A stretch of 63,660 nt of DNA from an uncultured bacterium (GCA_905214305.1 CAJMLK010000011.1:1-63660), one strand, 5' to 3'. Positions 7,831 to 17,239 are shown, counted from the stretch's first letter. A program made the numbers and translations. The notes: a model not told the origin generated them from the sequence alone.

Positions 7831-8462
7831 GACAAATACCTATTGCCTTTCTGTTTTGCGGCTACCGCCAGAGCGGCCGCCAGCTTTTGCGCATTTTTCT
7901 GTCCCGGCGCATCCTCCACGCCGGAATTGAAATCCAGTCCATCGGGCGAACACCGGCTCAGGGCCTGCCCCACATTTTCCGCGCTCAGGCCCCCGGCCAG
8001 CAGCCACGGGCGCGGCGACGGCAGGTGGTCCAGGTCTTCCCAGTCAAGACGCGCCCCGCTGCCCCCGCCAGCCATGCCCGCATCCAGCAGGTAGCAGGCG
8101 CAGGCATCGGCGTGGCTTTGCAGGGCATTATACAGCAAGGCCCTGTGACAATAGCGCGCGGGCCAGATAACACGGATAACACGTTGCGCGCCCACAGCCC
8201 TTGCACAGTCCGCATCCTGCTGTCCGTGCAACTGGGCCATGTCCAGCCGCGCTTCGGCCATGATGCGGCATATCTCCTCTGCGTCCTGATCTACAAAAAC
8301 ACCCACCCGCAGCATGCTGCCGCTCTCCAGTCCGGCCGCCTGAGCCGGGCTGATGCACCGGGGACTGGCAGGATGGAAGATAAAGCCGCACATGCCGGCC
8401 CCAAAAGAGGCGACCAGATCCACATCTGCCTGTCGGGTGAGTCCGCAAACCTTAATGAGCAT
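7827..8462 (-). CDS. trpF: Phosphoribosylanthranilate isomerase
   Basis: A 211-residue TIM-barrel isomerase of the tryptophan pathway. KVCGLTRQADVD at the N-terminus holds the catalytic Cys, AQLHGQQD the active-site strand, LAGGLSAENV and FNSGVEDAPGQK the phosphate-binding end. The start at 8462 is preferred over an upstream reading at 8498 because KVCGLT must be close to the N-terminus. It overlaps the end of trpC by 11 bases and trpB by 4. Confidence 0.96.
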   Translation of the reverse strand: MLIKVCGLTRQADVDLVASFGAGMCGFIFHPASPRCISPAQAAGLESGSMLRVGVFVDQDAEEICRIMAEARLDMAQLHGQQDADCARAVGAQRVIRVIWPARYCHRALLYNALQSHADACACYLLDAGMAGGGSGARLDWEDLDHLPSPRPWLLAGGLSAENVGQALSRCSPDGLDFNSGVEDAPGQKNAQKLAAALAVAAKQKGNRYLS

Positions 8463-9333
8463 GGCCTTTCTTCTCCCCTGCCGCACAGGGCGCGGCATGA
8501 GCGACAGCTTGCGCCTGCTCCAGCAAACGGGTCAGCGCCAGCCCCGGCGTGCCGCCTGCCATAAGGGCGCTGCCCACCAGCACTGCGGCAAAACCGGCTC
8601 TGGCCGCATCCAGCAAATGTTCGCCGCTGTCCATGCCGCTGGCAGCGATCCACACTTCATCCCTGTGTGGGGGGCAGGTTCGGATCATGTCCAGCGGAGC
8701 CTGACGATTCGTCACAAATGTACCCAGATCACGCGCATTTACCTGAATAATACGCGCCCCGCTCTCGCGGGCAAGGTGCAGGTCTTCCTTGTCAAAGACC
8801 TCAACCACTGCCTGCATGCCAAAACTTTCAGCCTGCTCCCGCAACTCCCGCAACGTGCGGGCATCCGGTGTGAGCCGTACGATGAGCAACAGGGCCGATG
8901 CCGGAGTGGCCGCCGTGGCTGTCACCTGAAGCGGGTCAAAGATGAAGTCCTTGCGCAGGAGGGGCGGCTGCGCCCCCGCGTACAGAGCAGGGTCTGCCGC
9001 CGCTTGCAGGTAGCCCGGATCGCCATGAAAATACGTCTCTTCCGTCAGGATGGACAGGCAGCTTGCCCCTGAAGCGGCGTACTGGCGGGCCGCCTGCGCA
9101 ACGTCAATATCCTCGCAGATTGCCCCGCGTGAAGGCGACGCCCGCTTGTATTCGGCCACCACGGCCAGCGAGTGTTCGCCCAGGCTTACGGCAGGCACGG
9201 AACAACCGCGCAGGGCCGCCGCAAAATCCGGCCTGGGGCCGTTATGGGGCGCGGGAATTCTGTCCTGCGCCGCCAATCGGCGCAGGGTATCGATTTCGGC
9301 CGCCTTGGCCTTGATAAAACGCTCAAGCAGCAT
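8452..9333 (-). CDS. trpC: Indole-3-glycerol phosphate synthase
   Basis: A 293-residue decarboxylating cyclase that makes indole-3-glycerol phosphate. Core motifs are AEYKRASPSRG (catalytic Lys), LSILTEETYFHG, LLRKDFIFD and VNARDLGTF. The start at 9333 has GGAAGG upstream and overlaps the end of trpD by 11 bases. The C-terminus is about 30 residues longer than usual and ends GEKKGHAH, possibly extended by the overlap with trpF. Confidence 0.96.
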   Translation of the reverse strand: MLLERFIKAKAAEIDTLRRLAAQDRIPAPHNGPRPDFAAALRGCSVPAVSLGEHSLAVVAEYKRASPSRGAICEDIDVAQAARQYAASGASCLSILTEETYFHGDPGYLQAAADPALYAGAQPPLLRKDFIFDPLQVTATAATPASALLLIVRLTPDARTLRELREQAESFGMQAVVEVFDKEDLHLARESGARIIQVNARDLGTFVTNRQAPLDMIRTCPPHRDEVWIAASGMDSGEHLLDAARAGFAAVLVGSALMAGGTPGLALTRLLEQAQAVAHAAPCAAGEKKGHAH

Positions 9334-10911
9334 GCAGCACCTTCCTGCCAAAGCCCCCGCCTACGGCTTCGCGCGCGCGCGCCATGCACAGGGCCATGTC
9401 CATGTTTTCTTCCAGCAGATACACCGCCAGCCCCACGTTGAGGGCCACCATATCCAGCATGGCGCGCGGGCCTTCGCCATTGAGGATTCCCCTGAGCACG
9501 GCCACGGCCTCATCCTTGCCGTCCACCGCCAGATCCTCCACGGCGCACGGCTGAATGCCGAAATCGCGGGGGTCAAGCGTCATGGGTGTCACAGAACCGG
9601 CATGCAGCAGGGCCACGCGCGCGGGGCCGATGGGCGTGACCTCGTCATAGTCTCCCGCGCCGCAGACCACGGCTGCCCGATACAGCGGCCCCTGAAGCAG
9701 CGTTTCGGCCACAAGGTCCACCAGTTCCGGCCGGGCCACGCCCATGAGCAGATGGCTGGGCCGGGCCGGATTGATCATCGGCCCCAGAATATTGAAGAGC
9801 GTGCGTACGCCCAGCTCCTTGCGCACAGGGCCGATATTGGCAAACGAGGGATGAAAGTGCGGGGCGAACAAAAAGGCGAAGTTGCGTTTTCTGACCATTT
9901 CGGCCACAGAAGCGGGGTTTTCGTCCAGCGCGATACCGAGAGCCTCAAGAGCATCGGCGCTGCCGCATTTTGAAGAAACGGCCCGCCGTGCTTGACAACC
10001 TTGTAGCCCATGCCCGCCAGAACAAGCGATGTGGCTGTGGAACAGTTAAAAGAATTGCGTCCGTCGCCGCCTGTGCCCACCACGTCAATGCTCGTGCCGG
10101 ACACACCGTCCACCCGCACGGCTCTGGCAAGAGCGGCCCGCGTGGCGTGGGCCAGTTCCAGAGCACTTTCGCCCTTCATGCGCAGCCCCATGAGAAAGCT
10201 CCCGGCCTGTGCCGGAGTCATTTTTCCGTCCATAAGGGCGGCAAAGCCCGCTGCGGCCATTTCAGCGCTGAGGTCTTCGCCACGGGCAAGGCGCTCAAGA
10301 ATCTCGGCAAAATTGGAGGCCGCTCCACCGGGAGCCACCACCATCTGCGGAAAATTGTCCAGCAGGCGCAGGCCGTCGGACGTAAGAATCGATTCGGGAT
10401 GAAACTGCACCCCCACCCAGGGGCGGTCATTATAGCGCAGGGCCATAACTTCGCCTTCAGGGCCACGGGCCGTGACGGTAAAGCGGGGATTTGCGGCGTC
10501 CTCATCGGCGCGCACCACCAGCGAGTGGTAACGCCCCACCCGCATGGGATTGGGCAGGCCGGAGAACAGGCCCGTGCCGTCGTGGACGATTTCCGACTGT
10601 TTGCCGTGCATGATGCAGGGGCCGACCTCCACCCGCGCCCCGGCGTGCAGGCCAAGCAGCTGATGGCCCAGACACACGCCAAGCACCGGAATGCGCGGGT
10701 CAAGCCGCCGGAGAAATTCCGGGCAAAAACCCGCCCGGGAAGGATGCCCCGGCCCCGGAGAAATGCAGACCCTGGCAAGTTCCGGGTTTTCAGCCATGTC
10801 GAGCACAGCGGGATCGTCATTGGTCATGACTACCGGCTTGTGGCCCAGAGCGTGAAAAGCCTGTACCAGATTGTAGGTAAAAGAATCGTAATTATCTATA
10901 AGAAGAAACAT
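9323..10911 (-). pseudogene. trpGD: trpGD fusion (glutamine amidotransferase-anthranilate phosphoribosyltransferase) with apparent frameshift
   Basis: The first ~190 residues are the TrpG glutaminase: ISPGPGHPS, GVCLGHQ with the nucleophilic Cys, and QFHPESI with the catalytic His. It then runs in frame into TrpD, including GTGGDGRNSFNCSTATS. After KVVKHG the frame is lost. The conserved continuation RAVSSKCGSADALEALG resumes in another frame and reaches a normal C-terminus at 9323. About 4 bases are missing at 9984/9985, where the codons for Asn and Arg of KHGNRAVSS should be. As written, the first frame stops at 9775 (378 aa). The total of 1589 bases plus 4 gives 531 codons. This could be a sequencing error or a genuine lesion that would cause tryptophan auxotrophy. 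Confidence 0.8.
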
Positions 10912-12346
10912 ACTCTTGGTCCTCCGTCCGCAGGGCAAGGCGCATTATCGCTGATTTATTGCACACTTCCTTCCATTCCATATCCGGGTCGGAATCGTGG
11001 ACGATCCCCCCGCCCGCCTGCCAGAAGAGCCTGTTGTCGCGCAGCCACATGCTGCGGATGGTAATGCCCATATCCAGATTCACGCTGTCCCTGTCCAGGC
11101 CGAGCCAGCCGATGCAACCCGCGTAGGGGCCACGGCTGCGGCCCTCAAGCTCGCGGATGATCTGCATGGCCCGTATCTTGGGCGCGCCCGACACCGTGCC
11201 CGCGGGAAACGTTGCGGCCAGCACGTCCAGAGCATCCAGCCCCGCATCAAGGCGGGCCGTTACCCGGCTTGTAAGGTGCATGACGTGGGAGTAACGCTCC
11301 ACTTCCATGCAGCGCTCAAGCGTTACCGTGCCGGGGCGGGCCACGCGGCCAAGGTCATTGCGGCCAAGGTCCACCAGCATGACGTGCTCGGCGCGCTCCT
11401 TGGGATCGTCCCGCAGTTCGGCGGCCAGACGCGCGTCTTCCAGATCATCGGCCCCGCGCTTGCGCGTGCCCGCAATGGGCGAAAGCTGCAGGCAACCCGC
11501 GGTGCAGCGCACCATTACTTCGGGTGAGGAGCCGAAAAGCGTCAGTTCCGGAAAGCGCATATAGAACATGTAGGGCGAAGCGTTAAAACGCCGCATACGC
11601 CGGTACAGCTCAAAAGGATTGCCCATGAACGGCGTGGAAAAGCGCACAGAAGGCACGACCTGTATGGCTTCGCCCTGACGCAGCATTTCCTTGATGCGGC
11701 GCACAAAATCCTTGTAGCCTTCCTCGTCGGGCTCGGACCGCACGGAGCCGGGGTCAATGGCCGGTCCGGAAGCTCTGGCCGCATCCGTTTCCAGCGGCTG
11801 GCGGCCGCTGTTCAGGGGTCGGTGGCTGCCCAGACTTACCTGACAAAGCCGGTTGTACAGGTGATCGAAAACCAGCACCGTTGCAGGCAGCATGAGCAGG
11901 CAATCCGCCTCGTTTTCCGGCATGACGGACGCCAGAACAGGATTGAACAGCCCCGCCATGCCAAAGCCAAGATACCCGTACAGAGCACGGGTAATGGGCG
12001 GCAGGTCTGCGGCGTTTTCCGGGGGCTGCACGTCAAGGGCGGCCATGAGGGCACGCAGCCCTTCAACAAAGGGGCGCCCCTCAAAAGCCGTGAGCGCTTC
12101 AAGCCGCTGGTCTTTCACATCCAGCGCCAGCCTGCCATTGCGGCAGGCGATGAAAAGAGCCGGATCGCAGGCAAGAATGCTGTAGCGCCCCCAGCGGCCG
12201 TCCACCTCGGCGCTTTCCAGCAAGATGCCGTTACCGGCGCCCACCATGCCCATGAACAGGCTGATGGGTGTATCCATATCCGCCGGCAGCCAGCGGGCGG
12301 ATTGTCGCAACGTAAGCAAATGCAACCTGTCACCGTTCTCTTTCAT
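10892..12346 (-). CDS. trpE: Anthranilate synthase component I
   Basis: A 484-residue chorismate-using enzyme that forms anthranilate with ammonia from TrpG. The N-terminal tryptophan feedback site is visible as LLESAEVDGRW. The catalytic half carries PEVMVRC, PIAGTRKRG, LVDLGRNDLGRV and FPAGTVSGAPKIRAM. It is the first structural gene after the attenuator and overlaps the trpGD start by 20 bases, which couples synthesis of the two subunits. Confidence 0.97.
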   Translation of the reverse strand: MKENGDRLHLLTLRQSARWLPADMDTPISLFMGMVGAGNGILLESAEVDGRWGRYSILACDPALFIACRNGRLALDVKDQRLEALTAFEGRPFVEGLRALMAALDVQPPENAADLPPITRALYGYLGFGMAGLFNPVLASVMPENEADCLLMLPATVLVFDHLYNRLCQVSLGSHRPLNSGRQPLETDAARASGPAIDPGSVRSEPDEEGYKDFVRRIKEMLRQGEAIQVVPSVRFSTPFMGNPFELYRRMRRFNASPYMFYMRFPELTLFGSSPEVMVRCTAGCLQLSPIAGTRKRGADDLEDARLAAELRDDPKERAEHVMLVDLGRNDLGRVARPGTVTLERCMEVERYSHVMHLTSRVTARLDAGLDALDVLAATFPAGTVSGAPKIRAMQIIRELEGRSRGPYAGCIGWLGLDRDSVNLDMGITIRSMWLRDNRLFWQAGGGIVHDSDPDMEWKEVCNKSAIMRLALRTEDQEYVSSYR

Positions 12347-12377
12347 CTGCCGTATCCTCGAATTTTAGTGCAAACAC

Positions 12378-12409
12378 AAAAAAGCGCCGCCTCCCAAGGG
12401 AGACGGCGC
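12378..12409 (-). terminator. trp attenuator hairpin
   Basis: GCGCCGTCTCCC and GGGAGGCGGCGC pair around a 2-base loop (12384-12409) and are followed by six T residues on the minus strand, between the leader peptide and trpE. This is a strong intrinsic terminator placed as expected for tryptophan attenuation. Confidence 0.92.
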
Positions 12410-12438
12410 CTGCATACAGCTATACCTACGTATCGGAA

Positions 12439-12528
12439 CTATTTAGCCCGCACGTCTCCCCCACGCTGTTCAATGCGCCACCACCAGCCCTGATAGCTGC
12501 AAACAATGGTGTTGGGGAAAGTGCTCAT
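12439..12528 (-). CDS. trpL: trp operon leader peptide (29 aa, three tandem Trp codons)
   Basis: A short frame beginning MSTFPNTIVCSYQG, followed by three consecutive tryptophan codons (TGG TGG TGG) at positions 15-17, and ending in TAG. AAGGAAC lies about 9 bases before the ATG. When charged tRNA-Trp is scarce, ribosomes should stall on the Trp run and prevent formation of the terminator 30 bases downstream. Too short for routine gene callers. Confidence 0.9.
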   Translation of the reverse strand: MSTFPNTIVCSYQGWWWRIEQRGGDVRAK

Positions 12529-12555
12529 AAAATATGTTCCTTGCAATTTTTTAAA

Positions 12556-12584
12556 AAACTACACAGCGGCTCTGCACCTGTCAA
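12556..12584 (-). promoter_or_regulatory. trp operon promoter
   Basis: TTGACA (12579-12584), 17-base spacer, TAGTTT (12556-12561) on the minus strand. It is 28 bases upstream of the leader peptide ATG. Confidence 0.8.
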
Positions 12585-12653
12585 CAACAAATTTCATTTG
12601 CAATAAAAAACGCGCTGCGACGCCGGAGCCGCCTTGCGCCTGAAGCACCCGCA

Positions 12654-12724
12654 CAAAACAGGCAGCCCCGGCCGTTCCAAAGCCGTGCCTGTGGGCACAT
12701 GCCATGAAAAGGGCCGGGGCTGCC
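12654..12724 (-). terminator. Large hairpin terminator downstream of glnN
   Basis: Perfect 13-bp arms GGCAGCCCCGGCC and GGCCGGGGCTGCC (12661-12673, 12712-12724) enclose a smaller GTGCC/GGCAC hairpin. On the minus strand TGTTTTGT follows. It lies 200 bases past the glnN stop, beyond a dispersed repeat. Confidence 0.7.
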
Positions 12725-12784
12725 ATAAGAACAGGTTCAGGATACGCTGCCCTGACAGGGGGCATATCCGCCGCGCGAGAGCCT

Positions 12785-12923
12785 TTTCGCCCTGGGAACA
12801 TCCGTTTTCAATGCTTCCGGGGCGCCCGTTTCGGCGCGCAACAGCGCAGATAGATTGCTTGCGCCTCCGCGGGGGCTTCTGCTCCCGCATCCGCCAGAGC
12901 GATTTCAAAATGAAATTGCTCTA
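12785..12923 (-). repeat. Dispersed inverted-end repeat, copy downstream of glnN
   Basis: Read on the minus strand from 12923: TAGAGCAATTTCATTTTGAAATCGCTCTGG, then GGATGCGGGAGCAGA, GGAGGCGCAAGC, and a degenerate version of the terminal palindrome (TTGAAAACGGATGTTC). The first three bases are the glnN stop codon. Confidence 0.7.
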
Positions 12924-15113
12924 TTTGCCGAACAGTATCTCCTGATAGTTGGGCAAGGCCCACAGGTCGTCGGCAACGCGCGTTTCCAGCATGTCGGCGT
13001 GGCGGCGCACCTCGTTCATGCACGGCAGCACCTCGTTGCAATAGCCGCGTGCTGCTTCCATGCCCAATCCCTGCGCGTCCACCTCGGTCAGCACATTTTC
13101 AAGGGTCATGATGGCGCCCTGCATCTGCCGCAGCTGGGCCGTCACTTCTTCAAGAGTGAAGGTTTTCGGCTCCATGCCGATGGCCTGCATGCTGGCTGCC
13201 GTGGACGCCAGTTCACCCTGATAGCGCATGGCTGCCGGGAAAATGACCGTGCGGGCGATGCGTATGGTCAGATTGGCCTCGGTGCGCACGGTTTTGCAGT
13301 ACTGCTCCAGATAGATGTCCTGCCGGGCCTTGAGCTCCGCCCGATTGAGCACCTCGGACTTTTCATAGATTTCAATTACTTCAGGGCGCGTAAGTTCTGG
13401 CAGAGCTTCAGGAGTGGTGCGCAGGTTCGGCAGTCCGCGTCGCACGGCCTCCTTATGCCAGATTTCGGAGTAGCCATCACCGTTAAAGATTACGGCGCTG
13501 TGCTCTTCGATGACATGACTGATAAAAGACTCCAGCGCGGTCTTGAAGTCGCGGCCCTGAGCCAGCTCTTTTTCAAGCCAGTCGGCGGCAAAGCCCAGCG
13601 AGTCGGCCATCATGACGTTAAGCGCCGTGATGGAACCCGCAGCAGACTGGCTGGAACCAAGCGCGCGGAATTCAAAGCGGTTGCCCGTAAAAGCCACAGG
13701 GCTTGTACGGTTGCGGTCGCCCGGATCAGCGGGCAGGGGCGGCAAGGTATCCACACCAAGGTTAAGCGCGCCGCGCCTTTTGCCATTGACGGCATCGTCA
13801 ACCCGTCCGGCACGGAAAGCCTCAAAAACCTCGGTAAGCATGTCACCGAGGAAGATGGACATGATGGCAGGCGGGGCCTCGTTGGCTCCCAGGCGATGAT
13901 CATTGCTGGCGCTTGCCACGGTGGCGCGCAAAAGGCCGCCGTACTTGTGCACACTGCGGATCATGGCCGCGCAGAACACCAGAAACTTGGCGTTGGCATA
14001 CGGCGTTTCACCCGGCTCGAAGAGCGACCCCAGATCGGCGTTGCCGATGGAATAGTTCACGTGCTTGCCCGATCCGTTCACTCCGGCAAAGGGCTTTTCG
14101 TGCAGCAGGCATTTGAGGCCGTAACGCTTGGCCACGTTACGCAGGGTGGACATGATGATATGGTTGTGGTCCACCGCCACGTTGCTGACCTCATACAGCG
14201 GCGCAATCTCGTACTGGCTCGGGGCGGCCTCATTGTGACGGCAGCGCACGGGCACGCCCAGCTTGTAAAGCTCACGCTCCACTTCCATCATATACGAAAG
14301 CACGCGCTGGGGAATCACGCCGAAATACTGGTCGCTGAACTCCTGCCCCTTGGCCGGGCGCGCACCAAAAAGGGTACGTCCGGCGATCTGGATGTCGGGG
14401 CGGGCAAAGTTGAAGTTGTGGTCAATGGAAAAATACTCCTGCTCAAGCCCGGCATAGGCCACGACCGGCAGTTCCGTCTCAATGCCGAAAAGGCTCAGCA
14501 CCCGCTTGGCTTCGCGGTTGAGGGCCTGACTTGAGCGCAGCAGCGGCGTTTTCTTGTCCAGCGCCACCCCTGTCCACGAAAGGAACATGGTGGGGATGCA
14601 CAAAAACGTTCCGTTGGGATTTTCCATTATGTATGCGGGGCTTGTGACGTCCCAGGCCGTATAGCCGCGCGCCTCGAACGTGGAGCGCAGACCGCCGGAA
14701 GGAAAGGACGAAGCGTCCGGTTCGCCCCGGATCAGCATGGAGCCGGAAAACTCCGCAATAACCCCGCCCGCACCGTCAGGCATGAGAAAGCTGTCATGCT
14801 TTTCAGCCGTTTGCCCGGTAAGCGGATAGAAAATATGGGTAAAGTGCGTTGCCCCCTTTTCAATGGCCCAGTCTTTCATGACCGCAGCCACGGTATCGGC
14901 TATGGACGGGTCCATGCGCTGGCCGAATTCAATGGTCTTGCGCAGCGAACGATACACGCCCTTGGGCAGGCGCTCGCGCATGACGCGGTCATTGAACACG
15001 TTGCAGCCGAAGATGTCCGTGGGTCTGGTATCGGCAAAATTCAGGGGAGCCGCTTCGGGTTTGTAGGTGGTAATGGCCTGAATGGCGCTGTGTCTGGCGG
15101 TTTTGCTGCTCAT
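12921..15113 (-). CDS. glnN: Glutamine synthetase type III
   Basis: A 730-residue glutamine synthetase of the large type III (GlnN) class, which makes glutamine from glutamate, ammonia and ATP and forms double hexameric rings. Seen motifs: KHDSFLMPDG near residue 130, EQEYFSID (metal-binding glutamates), RCRHNEAAPSQYEIAP, and NGSGKHVNYS (ATP/glutamate site). Length is normal for the class and much longer than GlnA. The start at 15113 has GAGG upstream; a longer reading from 15236 is rejected as it adds a non-conserved arm. The stop codon is contributed by a repeat element. Confidence 0.96.
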   Translation of the reverse strand: MSSKTARHSAIQAITTYKPEAAPLNFADTRPTDIFGCNVFNDRVMRERLPKGVYRSLRKTIEFGQRMDPSIADTVAAVMKDWAIEKGATHFTHIFYPLTGQTAEKHDSFLMPDGAGGVIAEFSGSMLIRGEPDASSFPSGGLRSTFEARGYTAWDVTSPAYIMENPNGTFLCIPTMFLSWTGVALDKKTPLLRSSQALNREAKRVLSLFGIETELPVVAYAGLEQEYFSIDHNFNFARPDIQIAGRTLFGARPAKGQEFSDQYFGVIPQRVLSYMMEVERELYKLGVPVRCRHNEAAPSQYEIAPLYEVSNVAVDHNHIIMSTLRNVAKRYGLKCLLHEKPFAGVNGSGKHVNYSIGNADLGSLFEPGETPYANAKFLVFCAAMIRSVHKYGGLLRATVASASNDHRLGANEAPPAIMSIFLGDMLTEVFEAFRAGRVDDAVNGKRRGALNLGVDTLPPLPADPGDRNRTSPVAFTGNRFEFRALGSSQSAAGSITALNVMMADSLGFAADWLEKELAQGRDFKTALESFISHVIEEHSAVIFNGDGYSEIWHKEAVRRGLPNLRTTPEALPELTRPEVIEIYEKSEVLNRAELKARQDIYLEQYCKTVRTEANLTIRIARTVIFPAAMRYQGELASTAASMQAIGMEPKTFTLEEVTAQLRQMQGAIMTLENVLTEVDAQGLGMEAARGYCNEVLPCMNEVRRHADMLETRVADDLWALPNYQEILFGK

Positions 15114-15221
15114 GACAAACCTCGCGTCAAAAAAAGGGGTGACGCACCAAAATCGTTGGAAAACACTTTCTGCCGGCGGCGTCCGGGCGGCCCGTGCCGC
15201 CACATACCGGAAAGCCTGAAA

Positions 15222-15251
15222 CGGGCCGGCAGCCATCTGCCCACCGGCCCG
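15222..15251 (-). terminator. Hairpin downstream of slyD
   Basis: An 8-bp stem, CGGGCCGG with CCGGCCCG, lies 10 bases past the slyD stop and is followed on the minus strand by TTTC only. A weak terminator or 3' stabiliser. Confidence 0.5.
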
Positions 15252-15259
15252 GAATCTGT

Positions 15260-15682
15260 CTAGTTGACGCTGACAATCTCAATTTCGAAGGTAAGAGACT
15301 TGCCCGCCAGCGGATGGTTGGCGTCAAGGGTCACTTCGTCAGCGGTGACTTCGGTGATGGTCACGTCCATCTGGCCCTGCTCGTTGGAAAGCTGCAACGG
15401 CACGCCCACGTTAAGGGGAATGTGGTCCGGCACCTGGGCGCGGGCCACGGTAAAGACCAGTTCAGGATCGGTTTCGCCGTACGCTTCCGCCGGGGGAATG
15501 GTTACGGTAACGCTTTCTCCGGCTTCACGGCCGTCAACCGCGGTTTCGAAACCGGGAATGAGCATGCCCTGGCCCATGACGAATTCAAGGGGATCGCGTT
15601 CACGCGAAGAGTCGAACACCGTGCCGTCATCCAGGGTTCCCGTATAGTGCGCGCGCACTGTGTCGCCTTTTTTGATGGGCAT
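15260..15682 (-). CDS. slyD: FKBP-type peptidyl-prolyl isomerase, SlyD-like
   Basis: A 140-residue cytoplasmic prolyl isomerase and chaperone. The FKBP part shows VRAHYTGTLDDGTVFDSS and GQGMLIPGFETAV. It is interrupted by an insert-in-flap domain (AYGETDPELVFTVARAQVP) and resumes with DANHPLAGKSLTFEIEI, the order typical of SlyD. The His-rich C-terminal metal-binding tail of E. coli SlyD is absent. The start at 15682 has TGGAG a few bases upstream; the longer reading lacks family similarity. Confidence 0.93.
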   Translation of the reverse strand: MPIKKGDTVRAHYTGTLDDGTVFDSSRERDPLEFVMGQGMLIPGFETAVDGREAGESVTVTIPPAEAYGETDPELVFTVARAQVPDHIPLNVGVPLQLSNEQGQMDVTITEVTADEVTLDANHPLAGKSLTFEIEIVSVN

Positions 15683-15857
15683 AAATACTCCAGGGGTCTT
15701 GCGGACGTTTGGGCGGGCGCCCTGCCGCATGGTGCTATGCTCGCGCCCCTGCGGCACAAGCGCAAAAAAACGCCCGCAGTGAAAAAAGAAACCAAAACAC
15801 GGCACGCTTTTTATGTCAATGTGACAGTGCGCGGCCAGACGGCAGACAGACCCGGAC

Positions 15858-15886
15858 TTGACAGCGCACAGCATGACCACGATAAT
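15858..15886 (+). promoter_or_regulatory. lysA promoter
   Basis: TTGACA (15858-15863), 17-base spacer, GATAAT (15881-15886), about 75 bases upstream of the lysA start. Confidence 0.8.
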
Positions 15887-15961
15887 TGTTAATTATTCGA
15901 ACTGTAGATCACCGCCCCGCGCGGGCCACCAGAAATTTCTTGAGGCATCCCCGAGGTACCC

Positions 15962-17239
15962 ATGTCCGACATCCGCTCCAGCTATACTGACCAGCTTCAG
16001 TTTTACGGCCGCCACACCCCGCGCGAGCTGGCCGAAACCTTCGGCACTCCCCTCTATGTATATAATGAAAACGTGTTGCGCCAGCGCTGCCGCGAGTTGA
16101 TGGGGCTTTCCAGCCTCCCCGGTTTCGGGGTCAACTACTCGGTCAAGGCCAACTCCAATCCCGTGCTGCTGCGCATGGCGCGTGAAGAGGGCCTGGTGGT
16201 GGACGCCATGAGCCCCGGCGAACTCCATATGGATCAGCTCGCCGGTTTCACGCCCGAGCAGATTCTTTATATCTCCAACAACAATTCGGTGGAAGAGTTA
16301 CAGAACGCCCTCAGCCACGGCCTGCTCATCAGCGTGGATTCCGTAGCGCAGCTGGACGATCTGGGCCGCATCAACAGGGGCGGCAGGGTCATGGTGCGCT
16401 TTAATCCCGGCATCGGCGCGGGGCATCACGCCAAGGTCGTCACCGCAGGCAAGGAAACAAAGTTCGGCGTCAATCCCGAACAGATGGACGAAGTTTTTGC
16501 CCTGCTGCAAAAGCACGACATGACACTTGTGGGCATCAACCAGCACATCGGCTCTCTTTTCATGGAAGCCGGAGGCTACCTTGATGCCGCCGAAGTGCTG
16601 CTGCGCCTTGCGGAGCAACTGCCCCAGGGCGCGCTGCAGAATCTTGAAATCATCGACTTCGGCGGCGGCTTCGGCATTCCCTACCGCAAATACGAAGGGC
16701 AGCCCCGGCTGGACATGGACGAACTGGGCAGCCGCCTGCACGCGCTTATCAGCGGATGGGCCGAAAAAACAGGCTATGCGGGCCGCTTCCTTATTGAACC
16801 GGGCCGCTATGTGGCCGCCGAATGCTGCGTACTGCTGGGCCGCGTGCAGGCCGTGAAAAACAACAGCGAAAAACGCTATGCGGGCACGGACCTGGGCTTC
16901 AACGTGCTTGTGCGCCCTGCCATGTATGATTCGTTCCACGATGTGGAGATCTACGGCGAAAACAGCAGCGAAAAGCGTGAAACACTGGTGCAGACCGTGG
17001 TGGGAAACATCTGCGAAAGCGGCGATATTCTTGCCAAAGACCGCCAGTTGCCCGAAATTGTGGAAGGCGATGTGCTCGGCATACTTGACGCCGGCGCATA
17101 TGGCTTTACCATGAGTTCCAATTACAATCAGCGCCTCCGCCCGGCGGAAGTGCTGATCCAGAGTGACGGCACGGCACGGCTCATCCGGCGCCGCGAGTCG
17201 CTGGACGATCTGGTACGCTGCCTTGAGGGCCTCGCATAA
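15962..17239 (+). CDS. lysA: Diaminopimelate decarboxylase
   Basis: A 425-residue PLP enzyme converting meso-diaminopimelate to lysine and CO2, the last step of lysine synthesis. The PLP lysine is Lys62 in YSVKANSN. HIGS, the glycine-rich GGGFG, EPGRY, ICESGD and YGFTMSSNYN are all present in the expected order. GAGG lies 5 bases before the ATG. It stands alone under its own promoter, divergent from slyD. Confidence 0.97.
   Translation: MSDIRSSYTDQLQFYGRHTPRELAETFGTPLYVYNENVLRQRCRELMGLSSLPGFGVNYSVKANSNPVLLRMAREEGLVVDAMSPGELHMDQLAGFTPEQILYISNNNSVEELQNALSHGLLISVDSVAQLDDLGRINRGGRVMVRFNPGIGAGHHAKVVTAGKETKFGVNPEQMDEVFALLQKHDMTLVGINQHIGSLFMEAGGYLDAAEVLLRLAEQLPQGALQNLEIIDFGGGFGIPYRKYEGQPRLDMDELGSRLHALISGWAEKTGYAGRFLIEPGRYVAAECCVLLGRVQAVKNNSEKRYAGTDLGFNVLVRPAMYDSFHDVEIYGENSSEKRETLVQTVVGNICESGDILAKDRQLPEIVEGDVLGILDAGAYGFTMSSNYNQRLRPAEVLIQSDGTARLIRRRESLDDLVRCLEGLA

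Noticed and set aside
9775..10911. Treating the first trpGD frame as a complete stand-alone TrpG
   Set aside because: The frame continues far into a clear TrpD domain before breaking, and the rest of TrpD follows directly in another frame.
12855..14534. A 559-codon plus-strand frame opposite glnN
   Set aside because: glnN on the minus strand is complete and conserved; the plus frame resembles no family.
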